64,000 nt of DNA from Tenacibaculum discolor (lineage in GTDB: Bacteria > Bacteroidota > Bacteroidia > Flavobacteriales > Flavobacteriaceae): positions 124,001 through 188,000 of the forward strand of contig NZ_RCCS01000009.1 in assembly GCF_003664185.1 (NCBI RefSeq). The letters run 5' to 3'. Each line of letters starts with the position of its first letter. Within the stretch, counting starts at the first letter, position 1. Position numbers and translations under genes: made by a program. Below are positions 17,230 to 27,145 of this stretch, one piece after another. Below the pieces are notes generated by a model. That model saw only the letters and a list, made by a program, of their open reading frames with translations, did no database searches and was not told the DNA's origin.

Positions 17230-18406
17230 GTAAAATATCTAAAGGGTTATCATCTAAAATTGTTTCTTCAGTTTCGTTTTTAGAAGCGCTTACACTTAAA
17301 ATCATTCCTAATGCGAAACATGTCATCCAAATAGAGGTACCTCCACTACTAATTAGCGGGAGTGTTTGTCCTGTTACTGGTAAAATATTCACTGCTACTG
17401 CCATGTTAATCATTGCTTGAAAAACAATAGGAATTCCCACACCAACAACCAACAAGGTTGCAAATATGGTAGTAGCCTTTTTGGCGGTTATTAAAATTCT
17501 GAAAAGCAATAAAAAATAAATAAATATTACCACTATTGCTCCTGCAAAACCATATTCTTCAACAATAATTGCATAAATAAAATCAGAAGAAGATTGGGGT
17601 AAAAAGTTTTTTTGCACACTTTTTCCTGGCCCTTTCCCTATCACTCCTCCTGTTGCAATTGCTATTTTAGCTTTTTCTACTTGATAATCTTCTTCACCAT
17701 CTGGTTGAGAGAAGCTTTCAATCCTGCTTTTCCATGTATTCACACGGTTAGGCATTGCTTCGGGAAATGCCTTAGCTACTAAGATGAAAAATAGAAAAGC
17801 AAAAAGACCTATTCCTAATATATATCCTATATATTTTAATGGATATCCCCCAATGAACGATACCATTAAAATCATAAAGAACACCATAGCTGTGGTTGAG
17901 AAGTTTGCTGGTAATATTAACACTAGCACTAAACCTACAGGTAGCCACAACTGTAATAGACTTTCTTTAAAAGAAATTACTTTTTCTTTATTTTTTGCCA
18001 AGTAACGTGCAACATATACCATTAACACTAAGCCCGCCAATGTAGAGGTCTGAAATCCAATACCTACAAACGGAATACGAATCCATCTACTTGCATTGGC
18101 TCCTCCAATAGTAGTTCCTTGTGCCAAGGTAAAAACCAACAATAAAACAACAACAGGTAGCATTAAAACAGAGCCTCCACTAAAATATCTGTATGGAATT
18201 TTATGCACTCCATAAATTACCGCAAACCCGGTAATCAACAATACAATATGCTTTACCAAATGTCCTAAGGTAGAACCGTTACCAACTACATACACCAAAT
18301 TGGTACTTGCACTATATATTGGCATAAATGAAAATATTGCCAACACTGCAACTATAGCCCAAATGGCTCGGTCTCCTTTTATATGTCGAAAGATGTTTTT
18401 CATCAA
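17213..18406 (-). CDS. ftsW: peptidoglycan glycosyltransferase FtsW
   Basis: This SEDS-family polymerase makes septal glycan strands from lipid II together with FtsI. The 397 residues contain about ten membrane helices. The loop [21 protein letters not shown] and the C-terminal signature [16 protein letters not shown] are typical. Its place between murD and murG identifies it as FtsW rather than RodA. The start is 13 bases after the murD stop codon. Confidence 0.96.
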   Translation of the reverse strand: MMKNIFRHIKGDRAIWAIVAVLAIFSFMPIYSASTNLVYVVGNGSTLGHLVKHIVLLITGFAVIYGVHKIPYRYFSGGSVLMLPVVVLLLVFTLAQGTTIGGANASRWIRIPFVGIGFQTSTLAGLVLMVYVARYLAKNKEKVISFKESLLQLWLPVGLVLVLILPANFSTTAMVFFMILMVSFIGGYPLKYIGYILGIGLFAFLFFILVAKAFPEAMPNRVNTWKSRIESFSQPDGEEDYQVEKAKIAIATGGVIGKGPGKSVQKNFLPQSSSDFIYAIIVEEYGFAGAIVVIFIYFLLLFRILITAKKATTIFATLLVVGVGIPIVFQAMINMAVAVNILPVTGQTLPLISSGGTSIWMTCFALGMILSVSASKNETEETILDDNPLDILHETID

Positions 18407-18419
18407 TCTTTAATGTGCA

Positions 18420-19754
18420 TTATATGTTTCTTACAGCTTCTTTAAACTTTCTTCCTCTATCTTCATAGCTTTCAAATAAATCGAAACTAGCACATGCTGG
18501 TGACAACAATACTGTATCTCCTTTTTGCGCTACTTTATAAGCTACTTTTACTGCTTCTTCTGCTCCGGCTGTTTCCACCATTACATCTACTACATTAGCA
18601 AAAGTATCTATGATTTTTTGATTATCTAACCCTAAACAAACTATCGCTTTTACTTTTTCTCTAACTAGAGGTAATAAATCTGTATAATCATTTCCTTTAT
18701 CAACTCCTCCTACAATCCAAACTGTTGGATTATCCATACATTCTAATGCGTAAAAAGCTGCATTTACATTGGTAGCTTTACTATCGTTAATGAATTCAAT
18801 TCCATTTACTTTTTGCACTTTTTCTAAACGATGTTCTACACCTTCAAAATCAGACAGGCTTTCTGCGATTGTTTCTTTTCTTACTTTTAACAACCTTGCA
18901 GCCATAGATGTAGCCATTGCATTTTTAGTGTTGTGCTTTCCTTGTAATGTTAGTTCAGAAACCTTCATTAATTTTTCTTCTGTATTAAATTTCATTATTA
19001 TTGTGTCTTGTCTTAAAAAAGCCCCGTACTCTAATTCTTTTTCCATTGAAAATGGCACTAGCGTTGCTTCTGTTTTATTATTTTTTAACCAAGTTTGAAT
19101 TGCTTCATCATCAGCGTCGTATATTAAAAAATCATCTTTTGTTTGATTTTTTGTAATTCTGAATTTTGAGTTTATATAGTTTTCAAATTCATATTCATAT
19201 CGATCTAAATGATCTGGTGTTATATTTGTAATTATTGCAATATGTGGCTTAAACTTTTCAATTCCATCTAACTGAAAACTGCTTAATTCCAACACATATC
19301 CGTCATACTTATCATCAACCACTTGTTCAGCGAAGCTATCTCCTATATTTCCTCCAACTCCTACATTTAAGCCTGCTTTTTTTAACGCATGATGTATTAG
19401 CATCGTTGTGGTTGTTTTACCATTTGAGCCTGTAACTCCCACAATGGTTGCATTGGTAAATTCCGAAGCGAATTCTATTTCTGAAATCACTTTAATTCCT
19501 TTTGAAACTAACTTTTGCACAAGTGCAACTTTTTCTGGAATTCCAGGACTTTTCATCACCACGTCAGCATTTAGAATTTTATCTTCTGTATGCTGATTTT
19601 CTTCAAAATCGATTGAATTATGTAAAAGAACTTTTTTATACCGTTCTGCTATACTTCCTTTATCTGAAACAAAAACTTCATACCCTTTTTGTTTTCCTAA
19701 AAGCGCTGTTCCTACACCACTTTCTCCTCCTCCAAGCACAACTAATCTTTTCAT
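18420..19754 (-). CDS. murD: UDP-MurNAc-L-Ala:D-glutamate ligase MurD
   Basis: It adds D-glutamate to UDP-MurNAc-L-Ala. The protein (444 residues) begins KRLVVLGGGESGVGTALLG, has the ATP loop GVTGSNGKTTTTMLIH at about 110-125, ELSSFQLDGIEKFKPHIA with DHLDRYE in the middle, and the C-terminal domain with NDSKATNVNAAFYALE and LSPACASFDLFESYEDRG. It directly abuts mraY with no gap, so the two are cotranscribed. Confidence 0.98.
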   Translation of the reverse strand: MKRLVVLGGGESGVGTALLGKQKGYEVFVSDKGSIAERYKKVLLHNSIDFEENQHTEDKILNADVVMKSPGIPEKVALVQKLVSKGIKVISEIEFASEFTNATIVGVTGSNGKTTTTMLIHHALKKAGLNVGVGGNIGDSFAEQVVDDKYDGYVLELSSFQLDGIEKFKPHIAIITNITPDHLDRYEYEFENYINSKFRITKNQTKDDFLIYDADDEAIQTWLKNNKTEATLVPFSMEKELEYGAFLRQDTIIMKFNTEEKLMKVSELTLQGKHNTKNAMATSMAARLLKVRKETIAESLSDFEGVEHRLEKVQKVNGIEFINDSKATNVNAAFYALECMDNPTVWIVGGVDKGNDYTDLLPLVREKVKAIVCLGLDNQKIIDTFANVVDVMVETAGAEEAVKVAYKVAQKGDTVLLSPACASFDLFESYEDRGRKFKEAVRNI

Positions 19755-20981
19755 TTATCTTAACTTCAATGTTACTATGGCAAATACCGCTAACAAAATT
19801 CCTACAATCCAAAAGCGTACTACAATTTTACTTTCGTGATAATTTAGTTTTTGATAGTGATGATGTAGAGGAGACATTTTAAATATTCGTCTTCCTTCTC
19901 CAAACTTCTTCTTTGTGTACTTAAACCACGAAACTTGTAGTATTACCGACAAATTCTCAACCACAAATATTCCAGCTAAAACTGGCAGTAATAATTCTTT
20001 TCTTATGGCAATTGCTATAACCGCTATGATACCTCCAATAGTTAAACTTCCAGTATCACCCATAAACACTTGTGCTGGATAGGTATTATACCATAAAAAC
20101 CCGATTAATGCTCCTGCGAAAGCTAAAATAAAAACGGTCATTTCTCCAGATTTTGGGATATACATTACATCCAGATAATCTGCAAAAATGATATTCCCTG
20201 ATACCCAAGCAAAAATTGCCAGTGTTATCACCATAATTGCTGATGATCCTGCTGCTAAACCATCAATACCATCAGTTAAGTTTGCGCCGTTTGAAACTCC
20301 CGTGACAATAAAAACGGTAACAAAAATGAAAATTATCCATCCATATTTTTCATATCCATCTCCTAAGAAACTCAATGCTTTAGCATAGTCTAATTCATTG
20401 TTTTTCAAAAAAGGAACTGTTGTTTTTGTTGACTTGTGCGCCTCACCAAACACTTTCTTTTTACCATCTATTTGCACAACTTGTTCTGAAGTAGGTAATT
20501 GTTCTTTTATGGTTACATCTTGGTGAAAATACAGCATAGATCCAACGATTACACCTAACCCTATTTGTCCTAAAACCTTAAACTTTCCTTTTAATCCAGC
20601 CTTATCTTTTTTAAATACTTTGATATAATCATCAGCAAAACCAATAAGCCCCATCCAAACAGTGGTTATTAATAGAATAATGATGTATATATTTTCTAGT
20701 TTTGCTAAGAACAATACAGGAATTAATGTTGCAAGGATTATAATTACACCCCCCATAGTTGGTGTTCCTGCTTTTTGTACTTGTCCATCTAAACCTAAAT
20801 CCCTTACTGTTTCACCTACTTGTTGCCTTCTTAAGTAATTGATGATTTTTTTACCAAAAATAGTTGATATCAACAGAGATAATATGAACGCCATTGCAGA
20901 TCGAAATGTGATAAACTGAAACACACTTGCCCCTGTTAAGCTAAATTCACTTTCTAAATATTGAAATAAATAATACAGCAT
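19755..20981 (-). CDS. mraY: phospho-MurNAc-pentapeptide transferase MraY
   Basis: This membrane enzyme moves phospho-MurNAc-pentapeptide onto undecaprenyl phosphate, giving lipid I. It has 408 residues and about ten helices. Active-site landmarks are [34 protein letters not shown] and [18 protein letters not shown] cytoplasmic insert around residues 155-190 ([20 protein letters not shown]) lengthens it compared with the 360 residues of Escherichia coli MraY; such inserts are, as I recall, common in Bacteroidota. It lies three bases after murE. Confidence 0.98.
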   Translation of the reverse strand: MLYYLFQYLESEFSLTGASVFQFITFRSAMAFILSLLISTIFGKKIINYLRRQQVGETVRDLGLDGQVQKAGTPTMGGVIIILATLIPVLFLAKLENIYIIILLITTVWMGLIGFADDYIKVFKKDKAGLKGKFKVLGQIGLGVIVGSMLYFHQDVTIKEQLPTSEQVVQIDGKKKVFGEAHKSTKTTVPFLKNNELDYAKALSFLGDGYEKYGWIIFIFVTVFIVTGVSNGANLTDGIDGLAAGSSAIMVITLAIFAWVSGNIIFADYLDVMYIPKSGEMTVFILAFAGALIGFLWYNTYPAQVFMGDTGSLTIGGIIAVIAIAIRKELLLPVLAGIFVVENLSVILQVSWFKYTKKKFGEGRRIFKMSPLHHHYQKLNYHESKIVVRFWIVGILLAVFAIVTLKLR

Positions 20982-20984
20982 TCG

Positions 20985-22451
20985 TTAGTGTTTTTTTAGT
21001 TGATTAAAATAGTTGGTTACTTCTTCTAAATCATCAAAATGATGCCTAACACCATTAATTTCTTGGTAGGTTTCATGACCTTTTCCTGCAATAAGTACAA
21101 TATCTCCTGAAGTTGCTAGTTTACAAGCTGTTTTAATAGCTTGTCTTCTATCTACTATTGATAGTGTTTTTTTATAATTTTCTACCGCAACTCCTATTTC
21201 CATCTCATCAATTATTGATTGAGGATCTTCTGTTCTAGGATTATCGGAGGTAAAAACAACTTGATCACTTAACTGAGATGCTATTAATGCCATTTTTGGG
21301 CGCTTCGTTGTATCTCTATCTCCGCCACAACCTACAACTGTAATTACGGTTTCATTACCTGTTCGAATGTCATTAATAGTTTGTAATACATTTTTTAATG
21401 CATCAGGTGTATGCGCATAGTCTATTATTGCCGTAACTCCCTCATCTGAAACTGTGTACTGAAATCTTCCACTTACACTTTCTAGTTCACTTACGATTCG
21501 TAAAATCTCTATCTTTTCAAGCCCTAACAACTCTGCTACTCCATATATAGCTAACAAGTTATATGCATTGAATTCTCCTATTAACTTTGTCCAAAGTTCT
21601 ACTCCGTTAATTGTTAACAAAGTTCCTGAAAGACGTTTCTCTAATACTTTTGCTTTAAAATCTCCAATTGTTTTAAGTGCATAAGTTTGTTTATTCGCCT
21701 TCGTGTTTTGCAGCATTATTTGCCCATTTTTATCATCTATATTCACCAAAGCAAATGCTGATTTTGATAACGAATCAAAAAACGATTTTTTTACATCACG
21801 ATATTCCGCAAATGTTTCGTGATAATCTAAATGATCGTGAGATAGGTTCGTAAACACACCTCCAGTAAACTCTAATCCTTCCGTACGTTTTTGATGAATT
21901 CCATGAGAGCTTACTTCCATAAAACAATAATCAACCCCTGCCTCAACCATTTTTGATAAATATTTATTTATCGCTACTGAGTTTGGTGTTGTGTGTGTTG
22001 CATTATACTCTTCATCATCAACCATCACTCGCACAGTTGACAGCAACCCTACTTTATATCCTGCTTTTTTAAACAATTGATACAATAAGCTTGCAATTGT
22101 AGTTTTACCATTTGTTCCTGTTACTCCTACTAATTGCAAGCTTTTTGACGGGTTGTTATAATAATTTGCTGCTATTATTGCTAATGCAGCATTAGAATCT
22201 TCTACTTTAATATAGGTAACCTCTTCATTTTTATCTTCTGGTAAAGACTCACAGATAACAGTCTTAGCTCCCAGCGATACTGCTTTTGCTATAAACTGAT
22301 GCCCATCCACTGTCACTCCTTTTTGAGCAACAAAGACATCATCTTCCTGCACTTGCCTACTATCAAACTGAATATTGTTTATATCAATATCTGTATTCCC
22401 GTAAACTTCTTTTACAGCTACCTTATATAATATGTCTTTTAATTTCTTCAA
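20985..22451 (-). CDS. murE: UDP-MurNAc-tripeptide synthetase MurE, meso-DAP type
   Basis: It adds the third stem-peptide residue. The ATP loop is GVTGTNGKTTIASLLYQ (about 110). The substrate motif DNPR at residues 403-406 (TSDNPRTEDP) is the one that selects meso-diaminopimelate, so the cell wall is expected to be of the DAP type. Other landmarks are THTTPNSVAINKYLS, FMEVSSHGIHQKRTEGL and the end VLIAGKGHETYQ. With 488 residues it has normal length. It abuts ftsI without any gap. Confidence 0.98.
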   Translation of the reverse strand: MKKLKDILYKVAVKEVYGNTDIDINNIQFDSRQVQEDDVFVAQKGVTVDGHQFIAKAVSLGAKTVICESLPEDKNEEVTYIKVEDSNAALAIIAANYYNNPSKSLQLVGVTGTNGKTTIASLLYQLFKKAGYKVGLLSTVRVMVDDEEYNATHTTPNSVAINKYLSKMVEAGVDYCFMEVSSHGIHQKRTEGLEFTGGVFTNLSHDHLDYHETFAEYRDVKKSFFDSLSKSAFALVNIDDKNGQIMLQNTKANKQTYALKTIGDFKAKVLEKRLSGTLLTINGVELWTKLIGEFNAYNLLAIYGVAELLGLEKIEILRIVSELESVSGRFQYTVSDEGVTAIIDYAHTPDALKNVLQTINDIRTGNETVITVVGCGGDRDTTKRPKMALIASQLSDQVVFTSDNPRTEDPQSIIDEMEIGVAVENYKKTLSIVDRRQAIKTACKLATSGDIVLIAGKGHETYQEINGVRHHFDDLEEVTNYFNQLKKH

Positions 22452-24464
22452 CTATGATAATTTTAAATATATCGTTGCACCTTTTGAGACTTTAACTCCT
22501 CTTTCTACAGATTGCTCTGTTACTTTTCCTACTCCTGAAAACTTAACTTTCAATCCCATGTTCTCTAATAATGCAACCGCATCCATTCCGCTCATACCTA
22601 TCACTTTAGGCATAATAGTTTTATACTTCCTTAGTTTTTGATAGTATTCTTGATATTCTTTATCGAGAACTTCTTCTGAAATATCATCAGAAACAAACTG
22701 ATTATTGATTGCTGTTGAAGTATAAATTTTTTGAGCTATTTCTTTAAATATAGGAGCAGCAACCGTAGCCCCATAATATCCTTTTTCTTTTTTAGGACTG
22801 TGAACTACCACTATACAAGAGTATTTTGGTTCATCAGCTGGGAAAAACCCTGCAAAAGAAGCTACATATTTTTGATTTGAATAATAACCTCCTTCGTACT
22901 CTCCCTTGGCATTTTTAGTTCTTGGAATATATTTTTTTGCAGTCCCTGTTTTTCCTGCCATAGAAAAGTTTGGTGAATAGATTCCTTTACCTGTTCCATA
23001 TTTTATAGTATTTTCCATCACTTTTCGGACTTTATCTAAGGTTTCTTGTGATGCTATTTTTTCTTTTACTACTTCTGTTCCAAAGCTTTCTTCTACTTTA
23101 CCTCCTACTCTTAACTCTTTAACAAAATATGGTTTCACTAACTTTCCATTATTTGCCACTGCATTATAAAACGCTAATGTTTGCAATGGTGTAAGAGAAA
23201 CTCCATACCCCCAAGCCATCCACTCTAATGAAATTGGACTCCAACTTTTTTCTGTTGGTTCTGGTATATAAGGCTTTCCTTCTCCTTTTATTTTTACACC
23301 TGTTAATTGATCTAAACCAAACGACTTAATTTTATCGGTAAACTTTTTCGGATTCTTATCGTAATGCTTCTGTATCGTTTTTACAATTCCTACGTTTGAA
23401 GAAACCTCAAACACTCTTCCTAAGGATATTTTTCCGTACCCTCCTCTCTTACTATCTTCTACTTTACGATTATTAATATAGATCCTTCCTTTTTCACAAT
23501 CTACCACAGTTGATGTATCAGCAACTTTATCTTCCAGCGCAACCATTAAACTAGCCAACTTAAAAGTTGACCCTGGTTCGTGACTCTCCCAAACAGCGTA
23601 ATTTCTTTTTTCGTAATATTTTCCTTTAGAAGTTCTTCCCAAATTAGATATTGCCTTAATCTCTCCTGTTTCTACTTCCATCACCACAGCACACCCATGA
23701 TCTGCTTCAAAATACTCCATCTCTCTTAACAAAGCATGATGTGTAATATCTTGAATATTCACATCTATTGTTGTTATTACATCACTACCATCTATTGGTT
23801 CTTTCTCATTTACATCATTAATTGGCTTCCATTGTCCCTTCGCAATTTTTTGCTTTAAACGCCAACCATTTTCTCCTTGCATATAATCTGCAAAAGCTCC
23901 TTCAATTCCTGCTCCTCCTCTGTAATCATCATACCCAATAGTACGCTCAGCTATTTTGCCTATAGGGTGCACACGAACTGTTTTTTGCTCCGCTATAAAA
24001 CCTCCTCGATACACCCCTCTATTAAAAATAGGGAAGCTTTTCATTTTCACATAGTCATTATACCCTACATTACGAGCTATTAACAAATAACGATTTCTAC
24101 GTTTTTTTGCATTACGCAACTTCTTTTGGTAGTAACTAGCTGGCTTACCTAGTAAACCTGAAAGTGATTCTGAAAGTGCACGAATATTTTTCTCAAAAAC
24201 TTCTGAATCCACCGCTACCACATCCATACGAATGGTAAATTTTGACATTGATGTTGCTAGCAAATTTCCATCTGCTGCATACACATTACCTCTATTCGCA
24301 AAAATAGTGTCGTTTTTAACTGTTTTTTCCTCAGAAAGCTTTCTATACTTATCCCCTTCTACATATTGAAGTTTAAAAAGTCTAAAAATGATAACTACAA
24401 AGAAAAGCGTCATTAAAACAACAATCACATAGAGTTTGTTTAATATGCCTTTTTTTACTACCAT
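22452..24464 (-). CDS. ftsI: septal transpeptidase FtsI (class B PBP) with a PASTA domain
   Basis: This 670-residue protein cross-links septal peptidoglycan. It has one membrane helix (about 10-30), a pedestal domain, and a transpeptidase domain with SxxK at Ser299-Lys302 (GSTFKLASL), SSN near 350 and KTG at Lys505 (GKTGTAKKY). The last 60 residues (IMPKVIGMSGMDAVALLENM, ending GATIYLKLS) form one PASTA domain. In Escherichia coli FtsI lacks PASTA; Bacteroidota often carry one. It starts seven bases after ftsL. Confidence 0.97.
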   Translation of the reverse strand: MVVKKGILNKLYVIVVLMTLFFVVIIFRLFKLQYVEGDKYRKLSEEKTVKNDTIFANRGNVYAADGNLLATSMSKFTIRMDVVAVDSEVFEKNIRALSESLSGLLGKPASYYQKKLRNAKKRRNRYLLIARNVGYNDYVKMKSFPIFNRGVYRGGFIAEQKTVRVHPIGKIAERTIGYDDYRGGAGIEGAFADYMQGENGWRLKQKIAKGQWKPINDVNEKEPIDGSDVITTIDVNIQDITHHALLREMEYFEADHGCAVVMEVETGEIKAISNLGRTSKGKYYEKRNYAVWESHEPGSTFKLASLMVALEDKVADTSTVVDCEKGRIYINNRKVEDSKRGGYGKISLGRVFEVSSNVGIVKTIQKHYDKNPKKFTDKIKSFGLDQLTGVKIKGEGKPYIPEPTEKSWSPISLEWMAWGYGVSLTPLQTLAFYNAVANNGKLVKPYFVKELRVGGKVEESFGTEVVKEKIASQETLDKVRKVMENTIKYGTGKGIYSPNFSMAGKTGTAKKYIPRTKNAKGEYEGGYYSNQKYVASFAGFFPADEPKYSCIVVVHSPKKEKGYYGATVAAPIFKEIAQKIYTSTAINNQFVSDDISEEVLDKEYQEYYQKLRKYKTIMPKVIGMSGMDAVALLENMGLKVKFSGVGKVTEQSVERGVKVSKGATIYLKLS

Positions 24465-24471
24465 TTTATTA

Positions 24472-24801
24472 TTACTCTTTATTATATGTTACTTTTATTT
24501 TTTGGGGCGGTTTTTTTGCAGGGAACAACCCTTTACTTTTTACTTTATCTCGAATACTACTTTCTAACTTCATCCTCATTAGCTCAGTACTCGTATCCAC
24601 ATCTTCAGCCCGCAACTCTCTTTTCTTCTTATTAAGCTCTGCTATTTGCACTACTTTTGCATCTGCACTGTGCGAACTATAAATCATTATTAACAACAGC
24701 ACTACAACAAAAATTAAGATCCGCCAGTTTTTAAATGAGCTTTCGTCCGTAAGAAAACTCCCTCTTAAAAGATCGTATATACTCTTCCTTACCTTAGACA
24801 T
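24472..24801 (-). CDS. ftsL: FtsL-like division protein
   Basis: The 109-residue bitopic protein has a cytoplasmic start (YDLLRGSFLTDESSFKNW), a membrane helix at about 27-44 (ILIFVVVLLLIMIYSS), and a periplasmic coiled coil (IAELNKKKRELRAEDVDTST). This is the FtsL-like form of Bacteroidota. It would act in the FtsQLB-FtsWI complex. Sequence similarity to FtsL of other phyla is low; the position between rsmH and ftsI carries the identification. It shares one base with rsmH. Confidence 0.88.
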   Translation of the reverse strand: MSKVRKSIYDLLRGSFLTDESSFKNWRILIFVVVLLLIMIYSSHSADAKVVQIAELNKKKRELRAEDVDTSTELMRMKLESSIRDKVKSKGLFPAKKPPQKIKVTYNKE

Positions 24802-25697
24802 TACTTTAATGTTGCTATTCTTAGTTTCGCACTTCGTGCTCTGTTATTTTCTTTAATTTCTTCTTTTGTTGGTATAATCATTTTACCAACCTTTTTAAGT
24901 GGCACATTGGTGTTACCATAAAAATCTTTTTCTGGCTCACCACTAAACAAACCTGTTCTTATAAATCGCTTCACCAACCTATCTTCTAACGAGTGATATG
25001 AAATCACACTCAATCGCCCATCCTCATTCAACAAACCTGGAACCTGCTGTAAAAATTCCTTCAACACTTCCAACTCTTGATTTACTTCTATTCGTATTGC
25101 TTGAAAAATTTGTGCTAGAATTTTATGCTCTTTGGCTTTTGGTAAAAATCTTTGCAGCACCTCTTTTAACTCAAAACTTGTATTAATCTCTCTATCCTCT
25201 CTTGCTTCAACAATTGTTTTAGCTAAAGTTCTTGCATTTCGCAACTCTCCATACAAAAACAACACATCTGCTAAATCTTCTTCAGTATATGTATTGATGA
25301 TTTTTTTTCCTGACAATTCAGACTTTTGATCCATTCGCATATCTAAATCTGCATCAAAACGAGTAGAAAACCCTCTTTCAGCTTCATCAAATTGATGCGA
25401 CGACACACCTAAATCAGCCAATACCCCGTCTACTTTCCTAACACCGTAAAAGCGTAAAAACCTAGATATGAATCGAAAATTCTCACCAATCAACACAAAA
25501 CGCGGATCGTCAATTTTATTTTGCTGCGCATCTGGGTCTTGATCAAAAGCAAACAATTTTCCTTTTTCTCCTAATCGACTCAATATTTCTCTAGAATGCC
25601 CTCCTCCTCCAAAGGTGACATCCACATACACTCCGTCTTCCTTTATATTAAGTGCATCTACACTTTCTTTCAACAAAACTGGACTATGATAACTCAT
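24801..25697 (-). CDS. rsmH: 16S rRNA (cytosine1402-N4)-methyltransferase RsmH
   Basis: RsmH (MraW) methylates C1402 in the decoding centre of 16S rRNA with S-adenosylmethionine. The 298-residue protein begins YHSPVLLKESVDAL and shows the SAM motif VDVTFGGGGHSREIL (about 24-38), then GVLADLGVSSHQFDEAERGFS and the end ISYHSLEDRLVKRF with NNRARSAKLR. All family landmarks are present. Its start lies inside mraZ, overlapping by 14 bases. Confidence 0.98.
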   Translation of the reverse strand: MSYHSPVLLKESVDALNIKEDGVYVDVTFGGGGHSREILSRLGEKGKLFAFDQDPDAQQNKIDDPRFVLIGENFRFISRFLRFYGVRKVDGVLADLGVSSHQFDEAERGFSTRFDADLDMRMDQKSELSGKKIINTYTEEDLADVLFLYGELRNARTLAKTIVEAREDREINTSFELKEVLQRFLPKAKEHKILAQIFQAIRIEVNQELEVLKEFLQQVPGLLNEDGRLSVISYHSLEDRLVKRFIRTGLFSGEPEKDFYGNTNVPLKKVGKMIIPTKEEIKENNRARSAKLRIATLK

Positions 25698-26151
25698 CTG
25701 CTTCCGTATTACCCATTACTTCCTCTGCTAATTCAGCAAAATCAACAACAGCATCATCAATTACTTTTTCGTACTTATCCTTATCCCAAATCTCAATAAT
25801 ATTCACTGCAGAAGAAAGCACTACTTGCTTTTCTATCCCTGCAAATTGACATAAATCTTTCGGAATCAATATCCTTCCAGAAGCATCTACATCTACCATT
25901 TTTACACCAGCAGTAAACCTTCTGATAAAATCATTATTTTTCTTTACAAATCGATTTAGTTTATTGATTTTTGCCATCATTAAATTCCACTCTTGCATCG
26001 AATACAACTCCAAACAAGACTGAAACACAGAGCGTTTAATCACAAAACCTTCTTGTAACACAGAAGACAGCTGCTTCTTGAACGCTGATGACATCATCAA
26101 CCTTCCTTTAGCATCTACCTTGCACTCATATGTTCCAATTAAATTTATCAC
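25684..26151 (-). CDS. mraZ: division cluster regulator MraZ
   Basis: MraZ is a ring-shaped transcription factor that controls the division and cell-wall cluster it heads. The 155-residue protein has two SpoVT/AbrB half-domains, marked by VDAKGRLMMSSAFKK (about 12-26) and VDASGRILIPKDLCQFA (about 87-103). The start is GTG at 26151; the product MINLIGTYECK has the usual N-terminus. It is the first gene of the leftward cluster. The upstream three-fold GTGGTAAAAA repeat is the likely operator. Confidence 0.96.
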   Translation of the reverse strand: MINLIGTYECKVDAKGRLMMSSAFKKQLSSVLQEGFVIKRSVFQSCLELYSMQEWNLMMAKINKLNRFVKKNNDFIRRFTAGVKMVDVDASGRILIPKDLCQFAGIEKQVVLSSAVNIIEIWDKDKYEKVIDDAVVDFAELAEEVMGNTEADELS

Positions 26152-26173
26152 GTAAAGAAACTATAGTTTGCAT

Positions 26174-26216
26174 CAAAAATAAAAAATATTTACCACTTTT
26201 TACCACTTTTTACCAC
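26174..26216 (-). promoter_or_regulatory. mraZ promoter with MraZ box
   Basis: On the minus strand three direct repeats of GTGGTA occur with exact 10-base spacing (26191-26216), the sort of phased GTGG repeats that MraZ binds. Ten bases downstream is the -7 box TATTTTTG (26174-26181). The repeats cover where the -33 element should be, so MraZ bound here would block the promoter. The start codon is 22 bases beyond the -7 box. Confidence 0.8.
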
Positions 26217-26321
26217 ATTGTTGATAAGTTTTGGTTTTTGAGCTAAAAAACTGATACTAAAAGACTTCTATATCGCCGTTGTACACGAAATAATAAAAAT
26301 GAAAAAGTGATAAAAAAGAAC

Positions 26322-26329
26322 TACATTTG
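26322..26329 (+). promoter_or_regulatory. -7 promoter box of the hydrolase gene
   Basis: TACATTTG fits the Bacteroidota -7 consensus TAnnTTTG and lies 24 bases before the ATG at 26354. A clear -33 TTG is not seen at the usual spacing. An in-frame TTG at 26327 lies within this box, so the ATG is the better start. Confidence 0.5.
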
Positions 26330-26353
26330 TGGTTAAGTCAAATCAGAAACATA

Positions 26354-27118
26354 ATGACTGAATTTTTAAAGAAAGAAGACAAATTTATATACGCTGAAGC
26401 AGGAGAAGGAAGCCCAATTATCATTCTTCATGGACTAATGGGTGCTTTAAGTAATTTTAACTCCACTTTTAATCATCTTTCAAAAAAAGGATATCAAGTT
26501 TTTATTCCAGAATTACCCTTATACACTTTACCTCTCCTTAAAACCAACGTAAAGAATTTAGCTAAATTTTTACATGATTTCATAGAGCACAAAGGACTTA
26601 AAAATGTTACTCTATTAGGAAATTCTTTAGGCGGACATATCGCTTTATATTATACAAAACACTATCCTGAAGATGTCAAAGCATTGGTTTTAACAGGTAG
26701 TTCAGGATTATACGAAAACTCTATGGGAGATAGCTACCCTAAAAGAGGTGACAAAGAGTTTGTTAGAAAAAAAGCACAAGATGTTTTTTATGATAAAGCA
26801 ATTGCCACAGACGAACTTGTAGATCAAGTGTATGATGTTATTAACGATAGAAATACATTGATTAGAACATTAGCTATTGCAAAAAGTGCAATTCGTCATA
26901 ATATGGCTAAAGATTTACCCAACATGAAACAACCTACTTGTTTAATTTGGGGAAAACAAGACAGCGTTACTCCACCAGAAGTTGCTGAAGACTTCAAAAA
27001 ACTCTTACCTGATGCTGATTTATTTTGGATAGATAAATGTGGGCATGCAGCTATGATGGAAACTCCAGAAGAGTTTAATGAAATTTTAGAAAGCTGGCTT
27101 TCTAAACGCGAAATATAA
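26354..27118 (+). CDS. alpha/beta hydrolase
   Basis: The protein has 254 residues from the ATG at 26354. It has the alpha/beta hydrolase fold with the oxyanion start HGLMGALSNFN, the nucleophile elbow GNSLGGHIALYY (serine near 100), the acid in WGKQDSVTPPEVA (about 210) and the catalytic histidine in KCGHAAMMETPEEF. The substrate is unknown. No signal peptide is present, so it should be cytoplasmic. It heads a rightward group with engB 27 bases later; in flavobacteria this pair often occurs together. Confidence 0.88.
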   Translation: MTEFLKKEDKFIYAEAGEGSPIIILHGLMGALSNFNSTFNHLSKKGYQVFIPELPLYTLPLLKTNVKNLAKFLHDFIEHKGLKNVTLLGNSLGGHIALYYTKHYPEDVKALVLTGSSGLYENSMGDSYPKRGDKEFVRKKAQDVFYDKAIATDELVDQVYDVINDRNTLIRTLAIAKSAIRHNMAKDLPNMKQPTCLIWGKQDSVTPPEVAEDFKKLLPDADLFWIDKCGHAAMMETPEEFNEILESWLSKREI

Positions 27119-27145
27119 CAACAGCTAAACTAGCTTAATTATAGT

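Noticed and set aside
10776..26151. Lack of murF and ddl in the division cluster read as gene loss
   Set aside because: These genes usually lie elsewhere in Bacteroidota, so their absence here is not informative.
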